Positions 43,281 through 51,603 of a stretch of 64,000 nucleotides of DNA are shown piece after piece; position 1 is the stretch's first letter, and each line of letters starts with the position of its first letter. The notes beneath the pieces were generated by a model. The model was not told the DNA's origin. It made no database searches and saw only the letters and a program-made list of their open reading frames with translations. The stretch is from Clostridiaceae bacterium. GTDB taxonomy: Bacteria; Bacillota; Clostridia; Lachnospirales; Lachnospiraceae. The stretch spans positions 248,001-312,000 of the forward strand of contig CAJSZV010000002.1 in NCBI GenBank assembly GCA_910574345.1, given 5' to 3'. Made by a program: the position numbers and the translations under genes.

Positions 43281-44193
43281 GGGTTTTCACCTTCTTTCTC
43301 CGCTCTGTGCTGACAACCAGAATAATCAGGAACAGAATGGAAGTGATCAGTTTTAAATCATTGGCCTCCAGCCCCAGGGAAATGGCGGCGGATATACATG
43401 CCTTGTAGAGAACGGAACCTGCAATAACAGCCGTGGTGGGGCGGAGTTCCTTTTTGAAAACAGAACTGAAAGGGGAAGTTCCGGTCTCCGGTGTGAGAAG
43501 CTGGATTCCCATAATCACGCTGGCCAGTCCGATAACCATAGTTCCTGTTCCCACGGAAATCTCAAAGAACCCTTTGTGCTGGCAGTAGACGGAACCTGCC
43601 AGGGCCGTAAATCCGTTGGCCAGGGCCAGTCCGATGATTTTTACCATGCCTTTATCCTTGGCCAGGGAGGTGACCAAAGCTTCATTGTCCCCCACGGCTC
43701 TTAAAAGATAGCCGGAGCGGGTATTCAGATACAGATCAAGAAGGACCTTGCATGCCAGCGTGATGAGAAAGAGGATCAGGACAATGACATAGGGGGAAAG
43801 GGGGGCAGGGACATGTTCTGCAAGAAAGGGATTTTCAAAAATGGTTTCCTGAGTGAAGATGGGCACATTGGCCCGGCCTCCCGCGATCCTTAAGTTCAGG
43901 GAATAAAGACCAGTCATAACGATGATGCCGGATAAAAGATCCCGCACTTTTAATTTCACATGGATGAAACCTGTCACGCATCCGGCCAGAGCGCCTGCAA
44001 GAAAAGAGAGAATCAAGGTCAGGGCAGGACTTACGCCGGCCAGTATGGCGGAGGCGGTAAGAGCCGCCCCCAAGGGAAAGGTGCTGTCCACGGACAAGTC
44101 CGGGAAATCCAGAATTTTGTAGGTGATATAAACTCCAAGGGCCATAACCGCATAGATGAGTCCTTCTTCCAAAATGCCCATAATCACTGTCAT
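43273..44193 (-). CDS. trpY: Tryptophan-type ABC transporter permease (TrpY-like)
   Basis: A 306-residue membrane subunit with about eight helices. Conserved segments include ALGVYITYKILDFPDLSVD, the glycine-rich GFIHVKLKVRDLLSGIIVM and GYLLRAVGDNEALVTSLAKD, all typical of permeases paired with ABC_sub_bind proteins. The ATG ending at 44193 is chosen because GGAGGT lies 11 bases upstream; a longer reading to 44217 would put that ribosome site inside the gene. Confidence 0.88.
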   Translation of the reverse strand: MTVIMGILEEGLIYAVMALGVYITYKILDFPDLSVDSTFPLGAALTASAILAGVSPALTLILSFLAGALAGCVTGFIHVKLKVRDLLSGIIVMTGLYSLNLRIAGGRANVPIFTQETIFENPFLAEHVPAPLSPYVIVLILFLITLACKVLLDLYLNTRSGYLLRAVGDNEALVTSLAKDKGMVKIIGLALANGFTALAGSVYCQHKGFFEISVGTGTMVIGLASVIMGIQLLTPETGTSPFSSVFKKELRPTTAVIAGSVLYKACISAAISLGLEANDLKLITSILFLIILVVSTERRKKVKTHA

Positions 44194-44245
44194 AATAATC
44201 TTAAACCTCCAAATCATTCAAACATTCGCAAATGCCTCTCAGACA

Positions 44246-45262
44246 TTACTGTGTAATCTCATGAAACAATTCTTTGGCAGAGGAGGTCAGCTCTTCGGGA
44301 AAGGTAATGCCGAGATTCTCCGCCACCTTTGTGTTGCCGTAAAAGGAGGCTTCTTCAATGATTTCAAATTTCATCTCACTGGCCTTTTTCTCACCCTTTA
44401 ACACAGCCGCCGCCATTTTGCCGGTCTGCCTGCCAAGATCAATGTAGTCCAGACCCATGGAAGCCAGGCAGCCGATCTTAACCTGCTCAATCTCGCTTCC
44501 GAATACGGGAATGTTTTTCTTGGCCGCCTTATCCAGAATGACGGGAAGGGAGGCCACTACAGTGTTGTCCGTCAGATTGGTGATGCAGTCCACCTTCTCA
44601 AGAAGAGAGTCCGCGGCCAGAGGAACATCGGCAGTGGTGGAGATGCCTGTATCCACAATCTCAAATCCATAGTCAGAGGCAGCGGCCTTGTACTCTTCAA
44701 TGGTGGAAAGGGAGTTGACCTCGCTGGTGGTGAACATGATGCCGATGGTTTTGGCATGGGGAAGGATGGCCCTTATCATCTCAAGCTGCTGGGTAACGGG
44801 AAGTTTGTCGCTGGTTCCCGTAATCTCCCCTACGGGAGTGCCGTCGGCTCCTGCCAGTTCTGCGGCGACGGGGTCTGTGACCGCGGTGTAGATCACGGGG
44901 ATGTTCTGTTTTTTGCCGATTCCGTAGGCGCTCTGGGCCATGGGAGTGGCGATGCCGCAGATCAGATCCACGTTCTGGGAAGCAAAATTGGTGACGATCT
45001 GACTTGCGATTCCTCCGTCAGCCTGGGAATTCTCGTAGAGAACCGTCAGGTTCTCGCCTTCCACAATGCCTTCCTCGGCAAGGCCCAAGAGAAATCCTTC
45101 CCGGCAGTTATCAAGGGAACCGTGGGCCGCAAACTGTCCGATGCCGATGGTGTAGCTCTCCTTTCCGTCACCCTGAGAAGCAGAGTCAGAGGAACCGGAA
45201 CATCCGGCAAGAAGGCAGGAAGCCATAGCGGTAAGGATTAATGCTTTCACATAATTTTTCAT
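44246..45262 (-). CDS. trpX: Tryptophan-type ABC transporter substrate-binding lipoprotein (TrpX-like)
   Basis: A 338-residue lipoprotein with lipobox LLAGC (Cys21) and an ABC_sub_bind (PF04392-type) domain: IGIGQFAAHGSLDNCREGFLLG, then NVDLICGIATPMAQSAY, PVIYTAVTDPVAAEL and GCLASMGLDYIDLGRQTGKMA. TrpXYZ systems of streptococci have this architecture and import tryptophan. GGAGGACA precedes the ATG ending at 45262. It is the first gene after the T-box leader, so its expression should rise when tRNA-Trp is uncharged. Confidence 0.9.
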   Translation of the reverse strand: MKNYVKALILTAMASCLLAGCSGSSDSASQGDGKESYTIGIGQFAAHGSLDNCREGFLLGLAEEGIVEGENLTVLYENSQADGGIASQIVTNFASQNVDLICGIATPMAQSAYGIGKKQNIPVIYTAVTDPVAAELAGADGTPVGEITGTSDKLPVTQQLEMIRAILPHAKTIGIMFTTSEVNSLSTIEEYKAAASDYGFEIVDTGISTTADVPLAADSLLEKVDCITNLTDNTVVASLPVILDKAAKKNIPVFGSEIEQVKIGCLASMGLDYIDLGRQTGKMAAAVLKGEKKASEMKFEIIEEASFYGNTKVAENLGITFPEELTSSAKELFHEITQ

Positions 45263-45424
45263 AGTATTGTCCTCCATATATTTAAATGTCTCCTGTATTG
45301 CCCCCTTTGGGGCCCAGGGCAGCCGTGTGAGAAATCAAGGGGTTGGGCTGAAGGTCTGGAGGCGGCTCCGGATTTTGTACCGGCAAAAGGAAGGCGTGCA
45401 CAAACCGTTCTGCTGCCGGACAAT

Positions 45425-45464
45425 AAAAAAGTCTCAAGTATGCAAATTACTGCATGCTTGAGAC
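45425..45464 (-). terminator. T-box regulated terminator
   Basis: On the minus strand GTCTCAAG...TGCA pairs with TGCA...CTTGAGAC in a 14-base-arm hairpin (45431-45464) with a two-base mismatch, followed by TTTTTT (45430-45425). The T-box sequence lies just upstream, so it should compete for the left arm region. Confidence 0.88.
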
Positions 45465-45472
45465 GAATAAAA

Positions 45473-45699
45473 TCCGCGGTGCCACTCAAATTGACCAAAG
45501 GTCCACTTTTCATATACCAACATATATGCCGCACTGGTAACGGTTGCGGAAGCCGTCAGTCCCTACTAGGAACAATCCATTGGGGACCGCCCTCAAAAGT
45601 CCATTCAGCAATTCTACCCATATCGCATTCCCACCGCCAGCGACTCTCTGAAATGTTAAAGAAAAGCTTACTCCTCTTTTTCAACGGTTTGTTTTATTG
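45473..45699 (-). promoter_or_regulatory. T-box leader riboswitch with UGG (Trp) specifier
   Basis: Read on the minus strand, the leader starts near 45699 and contains the stem I elements in order: AGUA of the loop-E motif (GGAGUAAGC), the AG bulge region AGAGAGUC, GGUGGGAAUGCG, and the opposing strand GCUGAA followed by the specifier UGG at 45603-45601. GCU pairs with AGC, and AGUA faces GAA, which fixes UGG as the codon. The conserved T-box AGUGGCACCGCG (within 45488-45473) precedes the terminator. Uncharged tRNA-Trp should stabilise the antiterminator. Confidence 0.92.
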
Positions 45700-45705
45700 G
45701 TTTGT

Positions 45706-45734
45706 ATCTTAATACAGAATGTTATATTTGTCAA
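45706..45734 (-). promoter_or_regulatory. Promoter of the T-box/trpXYZ operon
   Basis: On the minus strand TTGACA (45729-45734) and TAAGAT (45706-45711) are 17 bases apart. Confidence 0.85.
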
Positions 45735-45742
45735 CAGGAAAT

Positions 45743-46096
45743 TTATGGGCTTTGGGAAAATGTGGTTTTCATAAGGTCAATAAACGCCCGCTCCGTCCGG
45801 TCTAAGTAGGAATCCGCCTTGTAGACTACATTCACATCCCACATGTCGTAGGATTCAAAATACCGATAACAGGAAAAACGCTCCACACCGCCTAAGGACT
45901 CCAAAGCCCTCTGGGGGACAATGGTGATGCCAAGGCCTGCGTCAGCCAGCTGGACAGATGAGTTGCAGCTGGAGACTTCCATAGAAATCTCAGGGGTGAT
46001 CTTGAGCTTTCGAAAGACGGCATCCGTCTTTTTGCGGATCGAATGACCGCGCTTCAGTACAATAAAAGGATGACGCTTAAGTATTGTGTTAATCAT
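45743..46096 (-). pseudogene. 5'-truncated LysR family regulator remnant
   Basis: The 117 encoded residues match only the C-terminal half of a LysR effector domain (HPFIVLKRGHSIRKKTDAVF, then ADAGLGITIVPQRALESL). The helix-turn-helix and the first half of the effector domain are missing. Upstream the frame meets a TGA 11 codons before the ATG, and an oppositely oriented gene begins 47 bases away, so the missing part is not nearby. AGGAAGGAAG stands before the ATG, so a short protein could still be made, but it could not bind DNA. Its old target may have been the adjacent tryptophan transport operon. Confidence 0.75.
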
Positions 46097-46142
46097 CTCT
46101 TCCTTCCTGTTCTCTTTCTGGCTGTAAATTCAGGATACGGCT

Positions 46143-46982
46143 ATGATCGGGTATTTCAGGAGACAGAACAATTGGTTTATGGCCCTGGGTGCCGGCACTG
46201 TCCTTCTTTTGCTGGCTCTGTTTGGAAAGGAATGGCTGTCAGGACAGGATTTCTATATGAAAGCTTTTTATGGGGCTATTCCCGTCTTCTTGGGAGTGAT
46301 TGCAGGGCGTGTGTTCGCTTCCTGGTGGGCCAACGGGAGATTAAGGCAGCTGGATGAGCTCTTGTATAAGGAGGAGAAGCCGGAAGAGTTCATTCGGGCA
46401 TTTGCGCCCCTTGTAAAGAGGGCCCCTACCAATACCGTAGAATATGTGAACGGCTGTGTCAAACTGGCTTATGCATATGAGGCTATGGGACAGTTTGGGG
46501 AAAGCTTAAAACAGCTTGAAGATGTGAAGCCGGAGCAGCTTGAGCTTCACGGTCTGGCGGCACGGGCTCTTGTGGCCAATCAAAAGGCAAAAGCCTATCT
46601 TCTTCTCGGCGACAGAGAACAGGCCGGCGTCTGCCTGGAAGAGCTGAAACAGCTTCAAAAGACAGCTGACAGGCGGGTTCCAGCGTTGGCTTCCAATTTA
46701 AAAGAGTGTGTCCGTCTGGTACAGGTGTGGCTGGACTTCCTTTTGGGAGAGGAATGGGACGAGGACTATATCACCGAGGAGATGCGTTTGGCGAAGCACG
46801 GTATTCACCGGGGTGAGATGGGACTGCTCCTTGCGGAGATGAAGAAAAGAAAGGGAGATGAGGAAGGGGCCATAAAGCTCTTTGAGGAGCTAAGAGAGAC
46901 GAATGGCAGGCTTTATGCCGGGAGAGAGGCCGGAAGACGGCTTGAACTTTATGGAGAGATTGGGGATCAGACAGATCACTGA
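46143..46982 (+). CDS. Hypothetical membrane protein with TPR-like helical repeats
   Basis: A 279-residue protein I do not recognise. Two hydrophobic helices lie near residues 13-29 and 38-56, connected by a short loop; the rest (about 65-279) is soluble and helical, with repeats such as VKLAYAYEAMGQFGESLKQL, AKAYLLLGDREQAGVCLEEL and GDEEGAIKLFEELRE that look like tetratricopeptide units. It may be a membrane-tethered scaffold with the TPR part in the cytosol. The ribosome site is weak (AGGAT). It is flanked by two decayed genes, so it may be part of a rearranged stretch. Confidence 0.7.
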   Translation: MIGYFRRQNNWFMALGAGTVLLLLALFGKEWLSGQDFYMKAFYGAIPVFLGVIAGRVFASWWANGRLRQLDELLYKEEKPEEFIRAFAPLVKRAPTNTVEYVNGCVKLAYAYEAMGQFGESLKQLEDVKPEQLELHGLAARALVANQKAKAYLLLGDREQAGVCLEELKQLQKTADRRVPALASNLKECVRLVQVWLDFLLGEEWDEDYITEEMRLAKHGIHRGEMGLLLAEMKKRKGDEEGAIKLFEELRETNGRLYAGREAGRRLELYGEIGDQTDH

Positions 46983-46995
46983 ATGTCAACCAGGA

Positions 46996-47036
46996 AAAAT
47001 CCTTACATGTTGTGGCGGACATGTAAGGATTTTCTT
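46996..47036 (+). terminator. Terminator after the TPR-like gene
   Basis: A perfect 15-pair stem (46996-47010 AAAATCCTTACATGT with 47019-47033) and an eight-base loop, ending in TTTTC. Confidence 0.75.
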
Positions 47037-47055
47037 GATATATGGAAAAAAATAG

Positions 47056-47463
47056 GCTATACTATTCTTTAGGCATCGGATCCAATCAGGAGCCCCGGGT
47101 TACCCGACAGACAGGGTGCTTCTTGCCCGGACTCAGAAGTACACGGAGGATTTTGCAGCCGTCAAGGGGGGGGTTGAGGGCCTGTATATCTCCGCTCCGG
47201 CCACCCAGGTCAATACATATTCTTACTGTGATGAGAGTGGGGTCAGACAGCTGGTGGTCTATAAGTATTTAAAGGACCGGGGATGGGTCTTTATGATTCG
47301 GGGCAATGCCACGGAAGTATATGCCGCTGTGGAGTCTGTCCGGGCCGGGAATGCGGGAAAAGGCTTTTCCGTAGTAGCCGATGAGATCCGCAACCTGACT
47401 GCCAAGTCCGCCGAAGCCGTGCAGAATACCAATGACCTTATCAGCCGTTTCCGCATTCAGTAA
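47056..47463 (+). pseudogene. Methyl-accepting chemotaxis protein remnant with large internal deletion
   Basis: An open frame of about 135 codons joins two distant parts of a chemoreceptor: a cache-type sensor segment (GLYISAPATQVNTYSY, then YKYLKDRGWVFMIRGNATEVY) runs straight into the signalling hairpin tip and descending helix (GNAGKGFSVVADEIRNLTAKSAEAVQNTNDLI). The membrane segment, HAMP domain, adaptation region and much of the signalling helices normally between them, usually several hundred residues, are absent, and the N-terminus is also missing. No good start codon is present. It cannot be a working receptor. Confidence 0.8.
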
Positions 47464-47527
47464 ATGATATTCTGCAGATCAGGATATGAAACAAAATATA
47501 TGAAAAACATTTAGGGAGGAACAAGTT

Positions 47528-48316
47528 ATGAAGAAGAAAAGATGGATCTGTTTTGTGGCAGCAGCTGTGGCGGCAGCCATGACAGCCTGCGGTTCAGGAG
47601 AAAAGGCTGCGGATGTCAAAGAAACCCCTCAGACGGAGGCTGCAAAAAAAGAGGCAGCGAAACCGGAGACCACTGAGGCAGAGACTGCCAGGGAAGAAAC
47701 CACAAAAGAAGAGACCACAGAAGAAGAGACCGCAAAAGCCCAGGAAGAGACGGAAGGGAAAAGTTCTGGTTTTCAGACAGGAACCTGGGACGGACTTACA
47801 TTTACCAACCCGTGGCTTGGCATCTCCATTACCATGCCGGAGGGCTCCTATGTGTTTACAGAGGAAGATATGGAGGCGGTTTTGGGCGCCGGGAAAGAGG
47901 TTATGATAAACAATGGCACTTATACAGATACCCAGATGGAGATGGCCGACGCCCTGACTATCTATGACTTTATGGCTTCCCTGCCGGACGGACAAAGCAG
48001 TGTTCAGCTGGCCTGTGAGAATACTACAGTCACCACCATGGGAAAGGGAATATCAGAGGAAGAATACTTAGACGCCGTGTCGGCTCAGCTGCTGACCATT
48101 GCAGACATGCAGTATGAATTCGGTGAAAAGGAAGAGGTGGAGCTGGGAGGAAAGAAGTTTGTAAAGCTTTCCGGGAAACTTATGGGAGGCGCCATGTATC
48201 AGGATTATTACTGCATCAGCCTGGATAAACGCATGGCCGTCATGACTGTCAGCTATGTGCCGGAAGGCCAGGCTGATGTGGAAGAGCTGATAGCCGGAAT
48301 TACGGCGGCTCCGTAA
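47528..48316 (+). CDS. Hypothetical lipoprotein with Glu/Thr-rich linker
   Basis: A 262-residue exported lipoprotein: signal peptide with a lipobox ending at Cys21 (AAMTACGSG), then a low-complexity linker (about 35-80) of repeated Glu-Glu-Thr and Ala-Lys units, and a globular domain (about 85-262) starting TWDGLTFTNPWLGISITMPEGSY. The globular part resembles uncharacterised Clostridial surface proteins that often carry a similar TxNxxFGIS/WLGI strand; no function is known. AGGGAGG precedes the ATG. Confidence 0.8.
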   Translation: MKKKRWICFVAAAVAAAMTACGSGEKAADVKETPQTEAAKKEAAKPETTEAETAREETTKEETTEEETAKAQEETEGKSSGFQTGTWDGLTFTNPWLGISITMPEGSYVFTEEDMEAVLGAGKEVMINNGTYTDTQMEMADALTIYDFMASLPDGQSSVQLACENTTVTTMGKGISEEEYLDAVSAQLLTIADMQYEFGEKEEVELGGKKFVKLSGKLMGGAMYQDYYCISLDKRMAVMTVSYVPEGQADVEELIAGITAAP

Positions 48317-48332
48317 AAGGAGAATACGCAGA

Positions 48333-48352
48333 GCCTGCCTATTGCGGCAGGC
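48333..48352. repeat. Small intercistronic hairpin
   Basis: GCCTGCC at 48333-48339 pairs with GGCAGGC at 48346-48352; no T-run follows, so read-through into the acetyltransferase gene is likely. Confidence 0.5.
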
Positions 48353-48366
48353 GGAATGGAGACCAT

Positions 48367-48873
48367 ATGGAGCAGATGAAGGAAACCTTTCAGATCCGGC
48401 AGGCGGATGAAAGCCAGCTGGATGAGATTATGGCCATCTATGCCAGGGCCAGAAGTTTTATGGCGGACCACGGCAATCCTGATCAGTGGCCGGATACATA
48501 CCCGCCCAGGGATATGATTGTCCGGGACATGGAAGCAGGCTGTATGTATGTGTGTATGGCCAAAGAGAGAATCGGGGCCGTGTTTTACTACAGGAAGGGC
48601 AGGGAGCCGGATTACGAGAAGATATGGGATGGCGCCTGGCTTGACGAGGAACCTTACGGGGTGGTGCACCGGATTGCATCTGCCGGAATCGTCAAAGGCG
48701 CTGCCTCCTTCTGTCTTGCATGGGCATTTGCGCAGTGCAAAAATGTCAGGATCGAGACTCACAAGAACAATAAGGTCATGCAGAATCTGTTGAAAAAGAG
48801 AGGATTTGTATACTGCGGAATCGTCTATGTACGAGGCGGGGAAGAGCGAATGGCATATCAGAAGAAAAATTAG
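48367..48873 (+). CDS. GNAT family N-acetyltransferase
   Basis: A 168-residue acetyltransferase. The N-terminal QIRQADESQLDEIMAIYARAR is the usual first strand and helix, VVHRIASAGIVKGAASF lies at the acetyl-CoA-binding region (a variant of the Q/RxxGxG/A loop), and NKVMQNLLKKRGFVYCGIVYV is the terminal helix and strand. The loop is degenerate (IVKGAAS), normal for some GNAT subfamilies found in Clostridia. The acceptor is unknown. GGAG stands before the ATG. Confidence 0.88.
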   Translation: MEQMKETFQIRQADESQLDEIMAIYARARSFMADHGNPDQWPDTYPPRDMIVRDMEAGCMYVCMAKERIGAVFYYRKGREPDYEKIWDGAWLDEEPYGVVHRIASAGIVKGAASFCLAWAFAQCKNVRIETHKNNKVMQNLLKKRGFVYCGIVYVRGGEERMAYQKKN

Positions 48874-48893
48874 TAAGACAGGAGGCAGTGAAT

Positions 48894-50591
48894 ATGAAAA
48901 AATATCTATCTTTACTGTTGGCAGGTGCCATGACAGCCGGTGTTTTAAGCGGCTGCGGCTCTGCCTTTGAGGACAGTACGCCTGCCGCATCGGCCCAGGC
49001 GGGGGAGAGCACAGGCGCAGGGAATGAGACGGCTCCTAAGGATGAGACGGCAGGGAATGAGAATGCAGGTACAGCCGGAGGAAATGTGCTGCATATTCCG
49101 GAAAAGAAAGAATTTCCCACAGTAGACTGTCAGAAGGACACGGAATTTTACGTGGTTCCTCTGAATATATATGACCGCCTGGTGGAATGCGAGGTAGTGG
49201 ATGGAGTAGCCACCATTGTGCCGAGTCTTGCAAAAGACTGGGAGATCAGTGATGACGGCCTTGTGTATACCTTCCATTTGCGGGATGATGTGAAGTTCCA
49301 CAACGGGTCGGATTTTACGGCGGATGATGTGGTGTATACCATTGAGCGCATGATGAATCCGGCTACGTCTGCGTTGAATACGGACTTTTTCAGTATGATA
49401 AAAGGCGCCGAGGCCATGATTAACGGGGAGGCTGAGGGTGTGGAAGGCGCAAAGGCCCTGGATGACTATACTCTGGAGATCACCCTGGAAGTTCCTTTTG
49501 CTCCGTTTTTGGCCAATCTGGCCACGCCTTCCTGCTCCATTTATGACAGAGACTCTACGGAAGCGGCAGGAGATCAGTTTGGCATTGATCCGGAAGTGAC
49601 TGTGGGTACCGGCCCCTTTAAGATGGAAAGCTGGGTGTTAAACGACAGGATTACCTTAGTGCGCAATGATGAGTATTTCAAAGGCCCGGCAAAGGTGGAC
49701 GGGGTGGAGCTTATTCAGGTTCCGGATGAGAATACCCAGAAGCTGATGTATGAGAACGGGGAACTGGATATTGTGGATCTGAGCAGCTCCACTTCCCAGC
49801 TGGCATACTTTATGGATAATGAGAAATACAAAGACAACCTGGTGACAGGGCCGGAGGCAGGCAATTACTTCTATGCCTTTAACCAGTCTATAAAGCCCAT
49901 GGATGATGTCAGGGTCCGCAGGGCCATCTCCATGGCCATTGACCGCCAGACCATTCTGGAGCAGATGTTCAACAATGCAGGCCATGTGGTGAATTCCATG
50001 CTTCCTGACGGTGTTCTCGGTTCCTATGAGGCAGAGGAGATCGTCTATGATCCGGAGGGAGCAAAGGCTCTTCTTGCGGAGGCAGGATACGGCGACGGAT
50101 TTGAGCTGGAGATCTATCAGAAGACCACGGATCCGGCGGATACCCTGGCCATGAATCAGGTGGTTCAGTCCATGTTGGGTGAGATCGGGATCAAGGTGTC
50201 CATCAAGCAGATGGATGAGGCCGCATTTTTGGCGGAGAGAAGGGAAGGCAACATCGGCATGACCAGGGCCGTATGGTGGGCTGATTTTAATGATCCGGAT
50301 AACTTCCTGTACACATTCTTTACGGAGAAGAATACCAGAGCCCGTTCCATCAATCACACCAACAAGGATGTATTCCAGTGGCTGGAAGACGCCAGGGCTA
50401 TGGTGGATGAGGACGAGAGAATGGCTCTGTATCAGAAGATTGATACCATAATGGTTCAGGATGAGGCGGCTGTGCTGCCCCTGTACCAGATGGATCATGT
50501 TGTAGTGGTTCAGGATTGGGTTAAAAATTTCCATATTCCGTGGAATGGCTGGACAGATACCTCCTATTATGCGGTTTCTATTGAACGATAA
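48894..50591 (+). CDS. Peptide ABC transporter substrate-binding lipoprotein (DppA/OppA class)
   Basis: A 565-residue cluster C binding protein: signal peptide with lipobox VLSGC (Cys21), an acidic linker with Gly/Glu/Asn, then the SBP_bac_5 domain (about 80-560) with LAKDWEISDDGLVYTFHLRD, VKFHNGSDFTADDVVYTIER and the late VRRAISMAIDRQTI. It captures oligopeptides or similar ligands for the four transporter genes that follow. The ATG at 48894 has GGAGG eight bases upstream; a GTG at 48888 is less suitable. A hairpin terminator after the gene likely sets its higher expression. Confidence 0.93.
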   Translation: MKKYLSLLLAGAMTAGVLSGCGSAFEDSTPAASAQAGESTGAGNETAPKDETAGNENAGTAGGNVLHIPEKKEFPTVDCQKDTEFYVVPLNIYDRLVECEVVDGVATIVPSLAKDWEISDDGLVYTFHLRDDVKFHNGSDFTADDVVYTIERMMNPATSALNTDFFSMIKGAEAMINGEAEGVEGAKALDDYTLEITLEVPFAPFLANLATPSCSIYDRDSTEAAGDQFGIDPEVTVGTGPFKMESWVLNDRITLVRNDEYFKGPAKVDGVELIQVPDENTQKLMYENGELDIVDLSSSTSQLAYFMDNEKYKDNLVTGPEAGNYFYAFNQSIKPMDDVRVRRAISMAIDRQTILEQMFNNAGHVVNSMLPDGVLGSYEAEEIVYDPEGAKALLAEAGYGDGFELEIYQKTTDPADTLAMNQVVQSMLGEIGIKVSIKQMDEAAFLAERREGNIGMTRAVWWADFNDPDNFLYTFFTEKNTRARSINHTNKDVFQWLEDARAMVDEDERMALYQKIDTIMVQDEAAVLPLYQMDHVVVVQDWVKNFHIPWNGWTDTSYYAVSIER

Positions 50592-50597
50592 CAGATT

Positions 50598-50629
50598 AAC
50601 AGGCGGCCGCTCAGTGGAGGCCGCCTGTT
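50598..50629 (+). terminator. Intra-operon hairpin after the peptide-binding protein gene
   Basis: AACAGGCGGCC at 50598-50608 pairs with GGCCGCCTGTT at 50619-50629, ten-base loop, short T-run. It probably lowers but does not abolish transcription of the downstream permease genes. Confidence 0.7.
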
Positions 50630-50681
50630 TGTCTGCCTGCCGCCCAGGCCCAAATCTTATACATTATTAGGGGGATATTCC

Positions 50682-51602
50682 ATGTTAAAATACATAACCA
50701 AAAGGATATTGGTTACGATTCCGGTTCTCATCGGGGTGGTGTTTCTGATTTTTGTCATGCTCAGTGTGGTTCCTGGGGATCCTCTGACTGTCATGATGGG
50801 AGAGAAAGTCAAAGTGGATGTGATCGAAAGACTCACCAAGTCCATGCATCTTGACGACCCGTGGTATGTTCAGTTTGCATGGTATCTGTGGAATGCTCTT
50901 CACGGAGACTTCGGCACTTCCTATAAACTGATGAGGAGCGTGTCCTCCCTGATTGCCAATGCATTTCCCAAGACTTTGATGCTGGCCGTCACCGCTGCGG
51001 CACTGTCCTGGGTCATCGGCATTCCGGCAGGGATTATCTCCGCAGTGAAGAAAAATTCCCTGGTAGACCATCTGTTCATGGGCTTTGCCCTGTGCGGCGT
51101 GTCTCTGCCTGCCTTTTCCGTAGGTATGCTTCTTCAGAATATTTTTAACGGAATTCTTCCGGTGTCCGGCTTTGCTTCACCCATGCATCTGATCCTTCCG
51201 GCTCTTGTGTTGGGGTGGAACGCGGCAGGCACCATCGCCCGTCTCACCAGGTCAAGCCTTCTGGAGGTTTTAGAGGATGATTATATTCGGACAGCCAGAG
51301 CCAAGGGAGTGGCGCCTCTGTCCATGATCATAAACCATGCTCTTAAAAATTCCCTTCTGCCGGTTATTACCATGATGGCTATCCAGATCTCAAGCCTTCT
51401 GTCAGGAGCCGTGATTACGGAGACGCTTTTCAGTATTCCCGGAATCGGCCGACTGGCTGTGGATGCCATCAACGGCCGGGATATGCCTCTTTTGCAGGGA
51501 ACGGTTATTTTCACCACAGTGGTAATCATCGGCGGCAATCTGGCTGCAGATATTTTGTACTGTGTGGCAGATCCAAGAATTCGTGTGGAGGGAGGGAAAT
51601 AA
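50682..51602 (+). CDS. Peptide ABC transporter permease (DppB class)
   Basis: A 306-residue membrane subunit with six helices. The start KYITKRILVTIPVLIGVVFL and the EAA loop DDYIRTARAKGVAPLSMIINHALKNSLLP in parts (YIRTARAKGV, HALKNSLLPV) are typical of DppB. It pairs with the next permease to form the channel. Confidence 0.94.
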   Translation: MLKYITKRILVTIPVLIGVVFLIFVMLSVVPGDPLTVMMGEKVKVDVIERLTKSMHLDDPWYVQFAWYLWNALHGDFGTSYKLMRSVSSLIANAFPKTLMLAVTAAALSWVIGIPAGIISAVKKNSLVDHLFMGFALCGVSLPAFSVGMLLQNIFNGILPVSGFASPMHLILPALVLGWNAAGTIARLTRSSLLEVLEDDYIRTARAKGVAPLSMIINHALKNSLLPVITMMAIQISSLLSGAVITETLFSIPGIGRLAVDAINGRDMPLLQGTVIFTTVVIIGGNLAADILYCVADPRIRVEGGK

Positions 51603-51603
51603 T

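Noticed and set aside
45440-45712. Plus-strand frame of 90 codons across the T-box region
   Set aside because: The stretch is fully explained as a structured RNA leader on the minus strand, and the peptide shows no features.
47042-47272. 76-codon frame starting at 47042
   Set aside because: It overlaps the chemoreceptor remnant in another frame and has no similarity to any family I know.
49656-50534. 292-codon minus-strand frame inside the peptide-binding protein gene
   Set aside because: Antisense shadow of a strongly conserved SBP_bac_5 gene; low-quality His/Ile-rich translation without motifs.
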